From Saprospiraceae bacterium (GTDB lineage: Bacteria > Bacteroidota > Bacteroidia > Chitinophagales > Saprospiraceae), in contig JAGQWX010000015.1 in assembly GCA_020436935.1 (NCBI GenBank), positions 1 through 64,000 of the forward strand: a DNA stretch of 64,000 bases, in the 5' to 3' direction. Positions 35,592 through 44,830 of the stretch are shown here, one piece after another (the stretch's first letter is position 1; each line of letters opens with the position of its first letter). Below the pieces are notes generated by a model. It was not told the origin of the DNA and did not search any database. It saw only the letters and a list, made by a program, of their open reading frames with translations. Position numbers and translations under genes: made by a program.

Positions 35592-37020
35592 TGTCTTTCT
35601 TTCTATCCACTTTAAGGCTAATCTTTTCAATCCTCCTGTCATTTGCACTAACAATTTTCAAGGTTGTGCTTTTTACGACTATTTCTCTTTCCACCCTTGG
35701 GATTGAACCAACCTGTTCGATAATCAAACCTGCCAAAGAATCAGCGTTTTGTTTGATGTCATCAAAGTATCCACTCTTCTCTCCTATGATCCTGCAAACG
35801 TCATTGAGCAGGGTTTTTCCCTCAAAGATAAAATTGTCTTCATCCAACCTGATGTAGTCAACATCTTCTTCTTCATCAAACTCATCTTTGATGTCACCAA
35901 TGACTTCTTCCATGATGTCTTCAAGTGTAATAATGCCAAGTGTACCACCAAACTCATCCACGACAATTGCCATGTGCATGCGCTTGAGTTGGAAGTCTCG
36001 CAATAAGTCGTCTATCCTTCTGGAGTCAGGAACGTAAAATACGGTCTCCCTGATCAGCTCCTGCCAAAAAAACTGTTTATTTTCATGGGTATGCCCCAGC
36101 AAATCTTTGACGTACAACATGCCTTTGACATGATCAAGATCTTCCTCATATACCGGCAGTCGTGAATAACCTGAATCCCTGACCACTTTGAGTATTTCAG
36201 AAAAATCTTCGGTGATATCAAGCCCAACTACATCAATCCTGGGTTTCATCACCTGCCTGGCCGAAAGATCACCAAACTTGATGATTCCCTTGAGAATGTC
36301 CGCTTCCTGGTTTTCCCCTTCTTCATTCTGAACGGTGAGGTCAATGGCGGCATCCAGGTCTTCTTTTGAGGTCCCTGTCTGATAATTCCTGTTCTTATTA
36401 ATGCGTTGTTCAAGTCCGGTACTCCACCCAACCAAAACCGACGAAACAGGGCTGAAAACAAAGTTGAGTACTTTGAGCGGTCCAGACATCATTTTGGCAA
36501 CACTCAGATGTGCATTCCCTGCGTAAAATTTTGGTACGATCTCGCCAAATAGCAAGAGTATAATGGTCACCAATACTGTTGTGATCAGGAATTGTATGAA
36601 GGTGGAAATAGCACTGATCTCAATCAAACCATGCAACATATATGCATCGACAAATGCAGAAGTATTGTACAAGGCGTCCTTTGTCAATAATTGACTGACC
36701 ACGATTTCTGATACGATAACCAGGGCAATATTCACAAAATTGTTGCTGATGAGTATGGTTGCGAGGAGTCTTCTTGGCTTTTCACGCAATTCGAGAATCC
36801 GCCTTGAAACCATGGAATTTTCTTCCTCCAGGATTCTTACCTGGTGAGGAGTCAAGCCAAAAAATGCAACCTCAGATGCTGAAATCAATCCTGAACAGCA
36901 AATGAGCACCACCATGAGCAGGATGAATATAAATATTCCTTGCGGCATTATTTGCAATAGTGCAAGTGCAATCAGGGGCACAAAAGCAAAATAAATCTTT
37001 GAGGGAGGTTCGGATTCCAA
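35584..37020 (-). CDS. gldE: gliding motility-associated protein GldE
   Basis: Membrane protein of 478 residues: DUF21/CNNM helices (about 12-210, including GLISASEVAFFGL), CBS pair (about 240-370, with VVDEFGGTLGIITLEDIMEEVIGDI) and CorC/HlyC C-terminal domain. Sequence alone would call it a CNNM/CorC protein; position between ssb and gldD, and the ESEPPS start, identify it as GldE, a multicopy suppressor-type partner of GldD. The start is TTG at 37020; ATG at 36948 would remove the first part of the N-terminal helix. Confidence 0.9.
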   Translation of the reverse strand: MESEPPSKIYFAFVPLIALALLQIMPQGIFIFILLMVVLICCSGLISASEVAFFGLTPHQVRILEEENSMVSRRILELREKPRRLLATILISNNFVNIALVIVSEIVVSQLLTKDALYNTSAFVDAYMLHGLIEISAISTFIQFLITTVLVTIILLLFGEIVPKFYAGNAHLSVAKMMSGPLKVLNFVFSPVSSVLVGWSTGLEQRINKNRNYQTGTSKEDLDAAIDLTVQNEEGENQEADILKGIIKFGDLSARQVMKPRIDVVGLDITEDFSEILKVVRDSGYSRLPVYEEDLDHVKGMLYVKDLLGHTHENKQFFWQELIRETVFYVPDSRRIDDLLRDFQLKRMHMAIVVDEFGGTLGIITLEDIMEEVIGDIKDEFDEEEDVDYIRLDEDNFIFEGKTLLNDVCRIIGEKSGYFDDIKQNADSLAGLIIEQVGSIPRVEREIVVKSTTLKIVSANDRRIEKISLKVDRKKDNE

Positions 37021-37058
37021 ACTATATCATTTAGTTAAACAATATGTGCTGCTGAAGA

Positions 37059-37505
37059 TTAAAAAGGAAGGTCATCATCAGCACCTCCGTCATTATCATT
37101 TTTTGGAGGATCAACCGGCCTTTGGTTATATGAAGTGAAGCTGGTATCAGATTCTCCCGGAAGTGGCGGATCAGATTTTTCTCTTTTGTCAAGAGACTTC
37201 AAAACATTGGCTTCTACCTCGGTAATGTACCTTTCAATACCATTATTGTCCTTGTACTGTCGTGACCTCAGCTTGCCTTCAACATAGACCATGCTGCCCT
37301 TTTTGAGCTGTCTTTCAGCTGTATCGGCAAGGGCTCTCCATGCAATGACTGTATGCCATTCCGTTAGAGTCTGCCAGTTTCCATCCTTATCTCTATAGTT
37401 TTCATTGGTTGCCAGAACCAATCGGGCAACGGAAGAACCGCTTTCAAGATGTTTTACCTCCGGGTCTTTTCCAAGATTCCCGATCAAGGTTACTTTATTA
37501 ATCAT
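37059..37505 (-). CDS. ssb: single-stranded DNA-binding protein
   Basis: Homotetrameric ssDNA-binding protein for replication, repair and recombination. The 148-residue product has an OB fold starting MINKVTLIGNLGKDPEVKH with WHTVIAWRALADTAERQLKKGSMVYVEGKLRSR, then a flexible Pro/Asn/Gly linker and the acidic tip DDDLPF that binds partner proteins. It sits between mutY and gldE, the usual Bacteroidota arrangement. Confidence 0.97.
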   Translation of the reverse strand: MINKVTLIGNLGKDPEVKHLESGSSVARLVLATNENYRDKDGNWQTLTEWHTVIAWRALADTAERQLKKGSMVYVEGKLRSRQYKDNNGIERYITEVEANVLKSLDKREKSDPPLPGESDTSFTSYNQRPVDPPKNDNDGGADDDLPF

Positions 37506-37574
37506 TTCGATTTATTTGGTGATCCAAGGATCAAATTTATTCTACTGCCAACTTATGCAAAAATTCGCATCGGA

Positions 37575-38648
37575 TCAATGTTGAATGTGCATCAATTCCT
37601 GAACGATACTGTGCAAAAGTTTTGGAAATGCAAAGTTGCCTAGATTTTCATTAGGCACAAAGAAATAAGTCCCTGATTTTGAATTTAGTTCAAATTTCTC
37701 CTCAAATTTATAAACAAAGGCATGGATTTCACGGTGAGTGAGCAAATGTTTCTTCAATTCTGTCTTTATATATGGAGCCCCTATTGCAGTATTGATGCCA
37801 AATTCATCCTTCAAAAACATAAATATGGTTGTTTTATCCAGGTCCGGACCTTGGCTTTCTATCATTGGAAATTCAAATAAGCCCTTCCAAATGTCTTGTT
37901 TTTCTCTTCTTCCAAGTAAAACAGCACCTGCATTTTCAATGATAAAATAGTGAAAGAAGCGACTCTTTTTGGTCAATGTTTTGGCCTTAAATGGAAGTTG
38001 TTCTATCATATCATTTTTGTAAGCGAAGCAAGATTTGACAAAAGGGCAGTCAAGGCAAATTGGGTTCTTTGGTAAACATTGGATGGCACCAAAATCCATG
38101 ATGGCCTGATTGTATCTACCCGGGTCTTGTCGGTCGATCAATTGCGATGCCAGTTGGTTGATCTGCTTTATTCCGCCAGTGGTATCAACTGCCTCAGTAA
38201 TACCAAATATCCTGGAAAGGACTCTGATGACATTGCCATCTACCACAGCATGTACTCCTCCAAATGCGAAGCTGGCTATAGCTGCAGCGGTGTATGGCCC
38301 GATGCCTTTTAATGATAAAATAAGCCGATGATCCGAAGGTATTTCTCCACTGAACTGGTCTACGATTTGTTTTGCTGCCGCGTGTAAATTTCTTGCTCGG
38401 GAGTAGTACCCAAGTCCTTCCCAAAGTTTCAGCACTTCCTGTTCCTCCGCAGCCGCCAGACTGTTTACATCAGGGAAGCGCTCAATAAATCTTAAATAAT
38501 ATGGAGTTCCCTGCTCTACCCTGGTTTGCTGTAAAATGATTTCTGAAATCCAAATTTTATAAGGATTGGTATCAACTTTCCACGGTAAGTGACGTTCTAT
38601 AGCCGCGTGCCATTGATATAAAAGTTCAATAAATTGGCTTGAATGCAA
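37575..38648 (-). CDS. mutY: A/G-specific adenine glycosylase
   Basis: Removes adenine mispaired with 8-oxoguanine. The product has the HhH-GPD core: the catalytic Glu in WISEIILQQTRV, the hairpin LKGIGPYTAAAIASFAFG, the catalytic Asp in VVDGNVIRVLSRIFG, and the 4Fe-4S motif in CLPKNPICLDCPFVKSC (C-X6-C-X2-C-X5-C). The C-terminal part is the NUDT1-like 8-oxoG recognition domain. No ATG is available upstream of the core; the frame is open to TTG 38711, but TTG 38648 (HSSQFIELLYQW) fits the family start and leaves a normal gap to the divergent gene. Confidence 0.92.
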   Translation of the reverse strand: MHSSQFIELLYQWHAAIERHLPWKVDTNPYKIWISEIILQQTRVEQGTPYYLRFIERFPDVNSLAAAEEQEVLKLWEGLGYYSRARNLHAAAKQIVDQFSGEIPSDHRLILSLKGIGPYTAAAIASFAFGGVHAVVDGNVIRVLSRIFGITEAVDTTGGIKQINQLASQLIDRQDPGRYNQAIMDFGAIQCLPKNPICLDCPFVKSCFAYKNDMIEQLPFKAKTLTKKSRFFHYFIIENAGAVLLGRREKQDIWKGLFEFPMIESQGPDLDKTTIFMFLKDEFGINTAIGAPYIKTELKKHLLTHREIHAFVYKFEEKFELNSKSGTYFFVPNENLGNFAFPKLLHSIVQELMHIQH

Positions 38649-38720
38649 GCTGAGGTATTTTGTACCTGCAAATATTGATATATTGGCCCACTTTTTTAAA
38701 ATTTTCAACAAACTTAATCC

Positions 38721-39704
38721 ATGCGCAAAGCAACCTTAAGTCGCTTCTTTTTATTCTTAATCAGCTTGAGCTTTATTTATTCATGCCAGGATGAAGAAGT
38801 TGGTGAAACGCCAAATTGTGAAACCAATAGATACAAGCAGGCATTTTTCACTGAATTTGAAAAGACTCCGGACGTTGAATATGGCAAAGCCCTCAACGGA
38901 AATGGCATCTTACAATCTCTTTACATGGATATATTCCAGCCAAAAAATGACCCAAACAGTGAACCAAGACCACTCTTATTATGGGTACATGGAGGGCATT
39001 TTATCAGCGGTTCTAAGGCAGATCTTGAAGGCCTGGCCTCAGTCACGGCATTGCGCGGCTTTGTTTCTGCCAGCATCAATTACCGGTTATACAACATTTT
39101 ATCAGGCATTCCGGACACTGCAGATGTTTATGACATTGTGGTGAAGTCAACTCAGGACATCAGCAATGCAGTCACTTATTTTTTGAAGGACGCCAGAGGA
39201 CCTAATTTATATAATATCGATACTACCAAAATTTTCCTTGGAGGAGTATCTGCAGGAGCAATTGCAGTTATACACACCACTTACCTGGATCCAAATGATG
39301 TGCTGACTCCATTGACAAAAACAGCTATTGATGCCAATGGAGGCTTTGAAGCATTTCCCAATATCAGGAACTATATCCGAGGGGTAATCAACCTCTCCGG
39401 TGCCATCATAGATCCGGCAATTATGGAGTCAGGAGATCCTGCCATCTACAGTTACCATGGCAACAAAGACAATACCGTACCTATAGGTAAGGGGTTTGTG
39501 GGAAGTGAAGAACTGAAACTGGTAGAAATGTATGGGAGCAAAGCCATTCACGATCGTGCAAAACAAGTTGGAGTCTCCTCCATTTTTGTTGAAGTTGATG
39601 GTGGAGGTCATTCTGACATTTATCTTGAAAATAGATTTCTGGAAGCGAGGACTGCTTTTGATGTCGTTTTGTACGATGGATTGAAGCAACAGATTTGTCA
39701 ATAA
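38721..39704 (+). CDS. alpha/beta hydrolase lipoprotein (carboxylesterase-like)
   Basis: Predicted lipoprotein of 327 residues (LSFIYSCQDEE, Cys 22) with an esterase fold: oxyanion HGGHF (90-94), nucleophile GVSAG (175-179, Ser 177), acid in HGNKDNTVPIG and His in GGGHSDIY. It is similar in plan to the esterase at 22557 but has a longer N-terminal extension and a lipid anchor. Outer-surface or periplasmic esterase, substrate unknown. Divergent from mutY. Confidence 0.82.
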   Translation: MRKATLSRFFLFLISLSFIYSCQDEEVGETPNCETNRYKQAFFTEFEKTPDVEYGKALNGNGILQSLYMDIFQPKNDPNSEPRPLLLWVHGGHFISGSKADLEGLASVTALRGFVSASINYRLYNILSGIPDTADVYDIVVKSTQDISNAVTYFLKDARGPNLYNIDTTKIFLGGVSAGAIAVIHTTYLDPNDVLTPLTKTAIDANGGFEAFPNIRNYIRGVINLSGAIIDPAIMESGDPAIYSYHGNKDNTVPIGKGFVGSEELKLVEMYGSKAIHDRAKQVGVSSIFVEVDGGGHSDIYLENRFLEARTAFDVVLYDGLKQQICQ

Positions 39705-40034
39705 GGATTATATCTTTGACTTCATTTGAATTCAATTTTTTCTCATTTTGATCAAATTGTCTCATTCACTCCTAAAAACAATAAGGGCATTGGGATACTG
39801 TTTTCTTTAGACTTTCAGACCATCGTATTTGCTTAAGCTAGGAAAATGGATATTCCTTACAGTATATATTATTTATTCTGGTAATATTTATACTTTTGGC
39901 CGATAAACCACTGACAATATGGTTTGACCAGATTAACTGTTAAGGAAATTTAGAGCAAATAAAGGGTCAAATCATGGTCCGGGTGGTATCAATCATCTGA
40001 AGCACATTTTTTTCAAATAAAATAATATACATCC
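39705..40034. other. 330-base intergenic region upstream of murA
   Basis: AT-rich spacer with no coding ORF. TACTTTTG at 39891-39898 resembles a -7 box but has no -33 partner at the right distance. Nothing else is recognised. Confidence 0.5.
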
Positions 40035-41351
40035 ATGTCTGCTACAGCTTTTAGAGTTCAGGGAAACACTACCTTAAAGGGAGACATTTATCCACAAGGG
40101 GCAAAAAACGAAGCCTTACAAATTGTGAGTGCCGTTTTGCTTACTTCAGAAAAAGTGACCATCCATAATGTTCCTGATATTGTCGATGTCAATCTCCTGA
40201 TCAATCTGCTGAAGGGCTTGGGTGTAAAAGTAACGAAAGATGGTGCTGACACATTTACATTTCAAGCAGACGACATCGATCTTGAATACTTTGCATCAGA
40301 TGCCTATCAGCAAGATGCCAAAAAAATCAGAGGTAGTGTGATGTTGCTCGGACCGTTATTGGCCAGATTTGGCAAAGCGTTTTTACCAAAACCCGGTGGC
40401 GATAAAATAGGTCGCAGAAGGCTGGATACCCACTTCCACGGATTTCAGGAACTCGGGGCAGAATTTAAATACGAGGAGGCAACGGATAAGTTTTTCCTGG
40501 AGGCCAAAAGGCTGAAAGGAAAGTACATCTTGATGGATGAAATTTCTGTAACCGGAACAGCCAACATTGTCATGGCTGCTGTTTTGGCTGAAGGCACAAC
40601 GACCATCTACAACGCAGCCTGCGAACCCTATCTTCAGCAAATCTGTAAGATGCTGGTGAGAATGGGGGCCAAAATTCAGGGCATTGGCTCTAACTTGCTG
40701 ACCATAGAAGGAGAAGAAAAACTTGGAGGAACTGAACACCGTGTGCTCCCCGATATGATTGAAATAGGCAGTTTTATCGGTCTGGCTGCCATGACTCAAA
40801 GCGAGCTTACCATCAAAAACGTTTCTTTGCCAGATCTTGGCAATATACCTTCTGTGTTCCAAAAGCTGGGCATACAGATGGATTTCAGAGGTGACGATAT
40901 ACATATTCCGGCACAGGACCTGTATGAAATTCAGACCTTCATTGACGGGTCGATTCTTACCATCTATGATGCACCGTGGCCGGGATTCACTCCTGATCTT
41001 ATGAGTATTGTACTTGTTGTAGCAACTCAGGCAAGAGGATCCATCCTCATCCACCAGAAAATGTTTGAAAGCCGCCTTTTCTTCGTGGACAAGCTGATCG
41101 ATATGGGCGCTCAAATCATCCTGTGCGATCCACACAGAGCAACCGTCATTGGACTGGAAAGAAAATACAAGCTGAGGGGAATAGAAATGTCATCGCCTGA
41201 CATCAGGGCTGGTGTTGCTTTGCTGATTGCTGCCCTCTCCGCCAATACACCAAGTATCATCCACAACATCAATCAGATCGACAGGGGTTATCAAAATATT
41301 GATGGGAGACTCAATGCCCTTGGTGCACAGATCGAGCGCATCACCTTGTAG
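40035..41351 (+). CDS. murA: UDP-N-acetylglucosamine 1-carboxyvinyltransferase
   Basis: First committed step of peptidoglycan synthesis: transfers enolpyruvate from PEP to UDP-GlcNAc. The 438-residue product has the GAKNEAL motif (22-28; Lys and Asn contact substrate), SVMLLGPLLARFGKA, the EIGSFIGLAAM block and PDIRAGVALLIAALSA. In the catalytic loop PGGDKIGRRRLDTH the usual Cys (Cys115 of E. coli) is Asp 123, as in mycobacterial and chlamydial MurA; such enzymes are active but not inactivated by fosfomycin. Single gene. Confidence 0.96.
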   Translation: MSATAFRVQGNTTLKGDIYPQGAKNEALQIVSAVLLTSEKVTIHNVPDIVDVNLLINLLKGLGVKVTKDGADTFTFQADDIDLEYFASDAYQQDAKKIRGSVMLLGPLLARFGKAFLPKPGGDKIGRRRLDTHFHGFQELGAEFKYEEATDKFFLEAKRLKGKYILMDEISVTGTANIVMAAVLAEGTTTIYNAACEPYLQQICKMLVRMGAKIQGIGSNLLTIEGEEKLGGTEHRVLPDMIEIGSFIGLAAMTQSELTIKNVSLPDLGNIPSVFQKLGIQMDFRGDDIHIPAQDLYEIQTFIDGSILTIYDAPWPGFTPDLMSIVLVVATQARGSILIHQKMFESRLFFVDKLIDMGAQIILCDPHRATVIGLERKYKLRGIEMSSPDIRAGVALLIAALSANTPSIIHNINQIDRGYQNIDGRLNALGAQIERITL

Positions 41352-41645
41352 TTCGTATTTCAGGGCAACATGATGGTAATACAAGCTTGAAGTGATAACA
41401 ACATGCAATCTTATGTAATCATTTCCTTGCTTGCATGAGAAATAGTATGAATTTCCAGAAGGAGAATTTAAACATTTTTGATTTACTATCAACTACTTAA
41501 CATTGGCCATGCCTATTCTTATGTAAACATCCCAATGAATTTTGGAATGCTTTGATATGGCTTATCCCAAAAAATTATGCCCTGTTACCATGCATTCACA
41601 ACATGATTTATCTCATAAAATCCTTTCATTTTTGATAATAGTTGC

Positions 41646-41755
41646 TATTTTGCAAAGGAAAGTTTGGGATCAAAGCCACAAGTCAAAATTTTGTACCTGT
41701 GTTGAATTAAAACTACTATTGTTAAAAAATTTAATTCTTTGTGATATTTTGCAAA
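41646..41755. repeat. 11-base direct repeat TATTTTGCAAA, two copies
   Basis: Identical copies at 41646-41656 and 41745-41755, 99 bases apart. Each resembles a one-base-short -7 box (TAnTTTG followed by C), so they may be alternative promoters or binding sites for a regulator of the pnt operon. Confidence 0.35.
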
Positions 41756-41775
41756 AAATAAACACAGTACCTCCA

Positions 41776-41802
41776 TTGTTAGCTTCGATATCCTTAGATT
41801 TG
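41776..41802 (+). promoter_or_regulatory. candidate promoter of the pnt operon
   Basis: TTG (41776-41778) and TAGATTTG (41795-41802) with a 16-base spacer, shorter than the usual 19-21. The -7 box is 37 bases before the first gene. Confidence 0.4.
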
Positions 41803-41839
41803 AGCCACCAAATTCCGTTTTTAATACAAAACCAATAAT

Positions 41840-42910
41840 ATGATAGGTGTTTTAAATGAGACTTGCAGAAGGGTTGCCCTGAGTCCGGCGGTTTGTAAAA
41901 AAATCAAAGACCAGCTGGGCATGGACGTTCTCATAGAAAAAGGTGCAGGTAAGACAGCGGGCTACATTGATGCAGCATATCAGGATGTTGCCAGAGTGGT
42001 GGAAAGAAATACTGTACTTGAGGAAAGCAACATCTTGGTAAGTGTAAATCCTTTGTCATCACACGACTATGCGCTTGCAAAAAAGGGAGTTATAGCCTTG
42101 TCTATGTTTGAGCCATACAACAGTACCGGCATTGCCTCAGGTCTTAAAGAAGCGCAAGTTCAGGCTTTCAGTCTGGACATGATTCCAAGAAGTACGCTTG
42201 CACAAGCCGTTGACATATTGTCTTCTATGGCGTCCCTTGCGGGGTACAAGGCCGTACTTTTGGGAGCATCAGAAAACAGCAGATGTTTACCCATGATGAT
42301 GACTGCTGCAGGTACCATTAAACCTGCCAATGTACTGATCATAGGTGCGGGTGTTGCAGGATTGCAAGCCATAGCCACGGCAAAAAGACTTGGTGCAAAG
42401 GTCAGTGCATTTGATGTAAGGTCTTCATCAAAAGAAGAAGTACAGTCCCTGGGTGCAAAGTTCGTTGAGGTTGAAGGTGCGAAAGACGACTCAGCAGCAG
42501 GCGGTTATGCCATCCAGCAAAGTGAAGAATTTTTGCAAAGACAAAAGGAAGAAATACACAAATATGCTTCCAAGTCAGACATCATCATCACAACGGCACA
42601 ATTGAGAGGCAAAAAAGCGCCTATCCTTGTAGAAGACAGGACCATAGCTGCCATGACTCCTGGTTCGGTCATTGTTGACCTTGCAGCCAAAACGGGAGGA
42701 AATACAGCATTCACCAAAGAAGGCAAGGTGGTGACAGACAATGGTATCATCATTATCGGTGACAGTGATCTCGCGGATTCTATTCCGGAGCATTCCAGCG
42801 ACCTGATAGCCAGTAACTATTTCAACTTTTTAAAATTATTCGTCAAAGACGGGCAAATCAATATTGACATGAGCAACCCCATCCTTGACGCATCTTTGAT
42901 CACAAAATAA
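41840..42910 (+). CDS. pntA: NAD(P) transhydrogenase subunit alpha, NAD-binding part
   Basis: Domain I (NAD(H)-binding) of the proton-translocating transhydrogenase, which couples hydride transfer between NADH and NADP+ to proton entry. The 356-residue product starts MIGVLNETCRRVALSP, has the RxxxSP-type start motif and the dinucleotide fold IIGAGVAGLQAIATAKRLGAKVSAFDVR (about 167-195), and ends before any membrane helix. The membrane part is a separate gene 9 bases downstream, the split form PntAA/PntAB seen in many non-enterobacteria. Confidence 0.95.
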   Translation: MIGVLNETCRRVALSPAVCKKIKDQLGMDVLIEKGAGKTAGYIDAAYQDVARVVERNTVLEESNILVSVNPLSSHDYALAKKGVIALSMFEPYNSTGIASGLKEAQVQAFSLDMIPRSTLAQAVDILSSMASLAGYKAVLLGASENSRCLPMMMTAAGTIKPANVLIIGAGVAGLQAIATAKRLGAKVSAFDVRSSSKEEVQSLGAKFVEVEGAKDDSAAGGYAIQQSEEFLQRQKEEIHKYASKSDIIITTAQLRGKKAPILVEDRTIAAMTPGSVIVDLAAKTGGNTAFTKEGKVVTDNGIIIIGDSDLADSIPEHSSDLIASNYFNFLKLFVKDGQINIDMSNPILDASLITK

Positions 42911-42919
42911 CAATCAGCT

Positions 42920-43225
42920 ATGATAGAATTCATCCAGGAAAACCTGATCATGGTTTACCTTTTGGTATTTACCGTGGTATTGGGTTTCGAATTGATATCA
43001 AAAGTACCAACGGTTCTCCATACCCCTCTGATGTCAGGTGCAAATGCCATAAGTGGGATCGTAGTTATTGGAGCCATCTTCCTTTTGAGGACCAATGACA
43101 GCGGAGATACCGTAAAAATGCTCATTGGATCAGCGGCCATCATCCTTGCGACCATCAATATTGCAGGAGGTTTTGCCGTGACCAATAGAATGTTATCCAT
43201 GTTTAACAAGAAAAAGAAAGACTGA
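42920..43225 (+). CDS. pntAB: NAD(P) transhydrogenase subunit alpha, membrane part
   Basis: Protein of 101 residues with three membrane helices (about 10-28, 40-58 and 66-88) that match the alpha-chain part of domain II: VFTVVLGFELISKVPTVLHTPLMSGANAISGIVVIGAI, followed by ATINIAGGFAVTNRMLSMF. Together with PntB it forms the proton channel. Its stop TGA overlaps the pntB start (ATG at 43225). Confidence 0.95.
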   Translation: MIEFIQENLIMVYLLVFTVVLGFELISKVPTVLHTPLMSGANAISGIVVIGAIFLLRTNDSGDTVKMLIGSAAIILATINIAGGFAVTNRMLSMFNKKKKD

Positions 43226-44628
43226 TGTTAAAAGCTTTACTTGATATAGGATTTTTGATTGCTTCTGTCGGTCTGATCTTCGGTCTGAAAAGACAAAGTG
43301 ATCCTGCTACGGCGCGCTCTGGAAATATGCTCGCTGCATATTCCATGATAGCCGGTATAATTATGGCCCTTGTCTATCCACTCGATGTAGAAGGAAGCCT
43401 GGACCCTGTTGGCTTTGGATATATTCTGGTTTCTTTGGCCATTGGTACTTTTATAGGAATCAGATCTGCCAACAAGGTCGAAATGACAGGAATGCCTCAG
43501 CTGGTGTCCCTGTTCAATGGTCTCGGAGGTTTGTCTGCCGTATTGGTGGGATATGTAGAGTTGCTCAACCTCAACAAAGATGCAGAGAGTTATTATTCCC
43601 AGGCAGGTTCAACTATATTTGCGCTTGTGGTTGGGGCAATTGCGTTCTCAGGAAGTTTGCTTGCCTACCTTAAACTCGACGGAAAATTAAAGGACAGTCA
43701 GGTCGCAGTAAAAGGCCATCAATACATCAACTATGCACTATTGGCCATAACTCTGGTCATGATAGCCGTAGTGGTCATGTCGGGTGCCAATAATGTGATG
43801 GTAAGCATTTTGCTGGTTATCTCACTCATTTATGGATGGTCATTTGTTGCGCCTATTGGCGGTGCTGATATGCCAGTGGTTATATCGCTGCTCAATTCAT
43901 TTACTGGTTTGACGGCAGCAGCGGCAGGCCTTATTTACGGCAATCAATTCATGTTGCTCGGTGGTATTCTTGTAGGTGCATCGGGTACAATTCTTACAGT
44001 TTTGATGTGTAACGCGATGAACAGATCGCTTTGGAATGTTATCGCGGGCAATTTTGCAGGATCAGGAAGCAGTGCCGCAGCCGGAGGACCACAGGGCTCA
44101 GTAAGAGAAGCATCGGCTGCAGATACGGGAGTAATGATGTATTATGCCCAGAAAGTGGTCATCGTTCCCGGGTATGGACTTGCAGTAGCTCAGGCACAGC
44201 AATATGTAAAACAAATCTATCAAATCCTTTCAGACAATGATGTTAAGGTGGTATTTGGTATCCACCCTGTAGCAGGCAGGATGCCCGGACACATGAATGT
44301 ACTTCTTGCTGAAGTGGACATACCTTATGATGCATTGCTCGACCTTGAGGAGGCCAACGAAGAATTGGCAACTTCAGACGTAGCCCTCATCATTGGTGCC
44401 AATGACGTTGTCAACCCATCAGCTGTTGAAGATCAGGGATCCAGCATTTACGGTATGCCTGTTCTTGAAGTGTGGAAATCTAAAAATGTGGTGGTCATGA
44501 AGCGATCTATGGCCAGCGGATATGCGGGTATAGAAAACCCCTTGTTTTTCAAACCGAATACACAGATGTTGTTTGGTGATGCGAAAAAGACACTTGCTGA
44601 CCTGGTCTCTGAACTGAAAAATTTATAA
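43225..44628 (+). CDS. pntB: NAD(P) transhydrogenase subunit beta
   Basis: Contains the rest of the membrane domain and the NADP(H)-binding domain III. The 467-residue product has about eight to nine helices (residues 1-260, including SLFNGLGGLSAVLVGYVEL and GGADMPVVISLLNSFTGLTAAAAG) and the C-terminal dIII with VVIVPGYGLAVAQAQQYVK and GANDVVNPSAVEDQGSSIYGMPVLEVWKS. Full length. Translationally coupled to pntAB; terminator 58 bases after the stop. Confidence 0.96.
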   Translation: MLKALLDIGFLIASVGLIFGLKRQSDPATARSGNMLAAYSMIAGIIMALVYPLDVEGSLDPVGFGYILVSLAIGTFIGIRSANKVEMTGMPQLVSLFNGLGGLSAVLVGYVELLNLNKDAESYYSQAGSTIFALVVGAIAFSGSLLAYLKLDGKLKDSQVAVKGHQYINYALLAITLVMIAVVVMSGANNVMVSILLVISLIYGWSFVAPIGGADMPVVISLLNSFTGLTAAAAGLIYGNQFMLLGGILVGASGTILTVLMCNAMNRSLWNVIAGNFAGSGSSAAAGGPQGSVREASAADTGVMMYYAQKVVIVPGYGLAVAQAQQYVKQIYQILSDNDVKVVFGIHPVAGRMPGHMNVLLAEVDIPYDALLDLEEANEELATSDVALIIGANDVVNPSAVEDQGSSIYGMPVLEVWKSKNVVVMKRSMASGYAGIENPLFFKPNTQMLFGDAKKTLADLVSELKNL

Positions 44629-44685
44629 TACAGACAATCATAAGATTCTCCCCGGAAATAGATTAGTCCATTTTTCGAGGGGTAT

Positions 44686-44722
44686 AAAAGCCGCCCAATT
44701 CATATTGTGCGGCTTTTTTTTT
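44686..44722 (+). terminator. intrinsic terminator of the pnt operon
   Basis: AAAAGCCGC (44686-44694) pairs with GCGGCTTTT (44709-44717), with an inner CAAT/ATTG extension, followed by a run of nine T residues. A strong Rho-independent terminator. Confidence 0.88.
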
Positions 44723-44760
44723 GCCTGGAGCATTTTGACAAGTGATTCCCGTGGAGAACA

Positions 44761-44793
44761 TTTGACTTATTTACTGAGTTTAGAATATCTTTA
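44761..44793 (+). promoter_or_regulatory. candidate promoter of the 44831 gene
   Basis: TTTG (44761-44764) and TATCTTTA (44786-44793) 21 bases apart; the -7 box has one mismatch to TAnnTTTG. The leader would be about 30 bases. Confidence 0.45.
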
Positions 44794-44830
44794 TTGGAAA
44801 TGAAGATCCGATGAATTTAAAACACAGTCC

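Larger units (their letters stand above)
41352..41839. other. 488-base intergenic region between murA and pntA
   Basis: AT-rich and without a credible gene; an open frame from 41542 has no coding character. It contains a direct repeat of TATTTTGCAAA (41646-41656 and 41745-41755) and a candidate promoter for the transhydrogenase operon at 41776-41802. Confidence 0.5.

Noticed and set aside
39747-39756. TTTGATCAAA palindrome upstream of murA
   Set aside because: Ten bases of AT-rich palindrome are expected by chance; it is 280 bases from the gene and has no nearby promoter.
41542-41838. 98-codon open frame in the murA-pntA spacer
   Set aside because: Unusual composition with many Cys and Leu, no domain, poor codon bias, and it overlaps the candidate pnt promoter. 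It looks like random AT-rich sequence.
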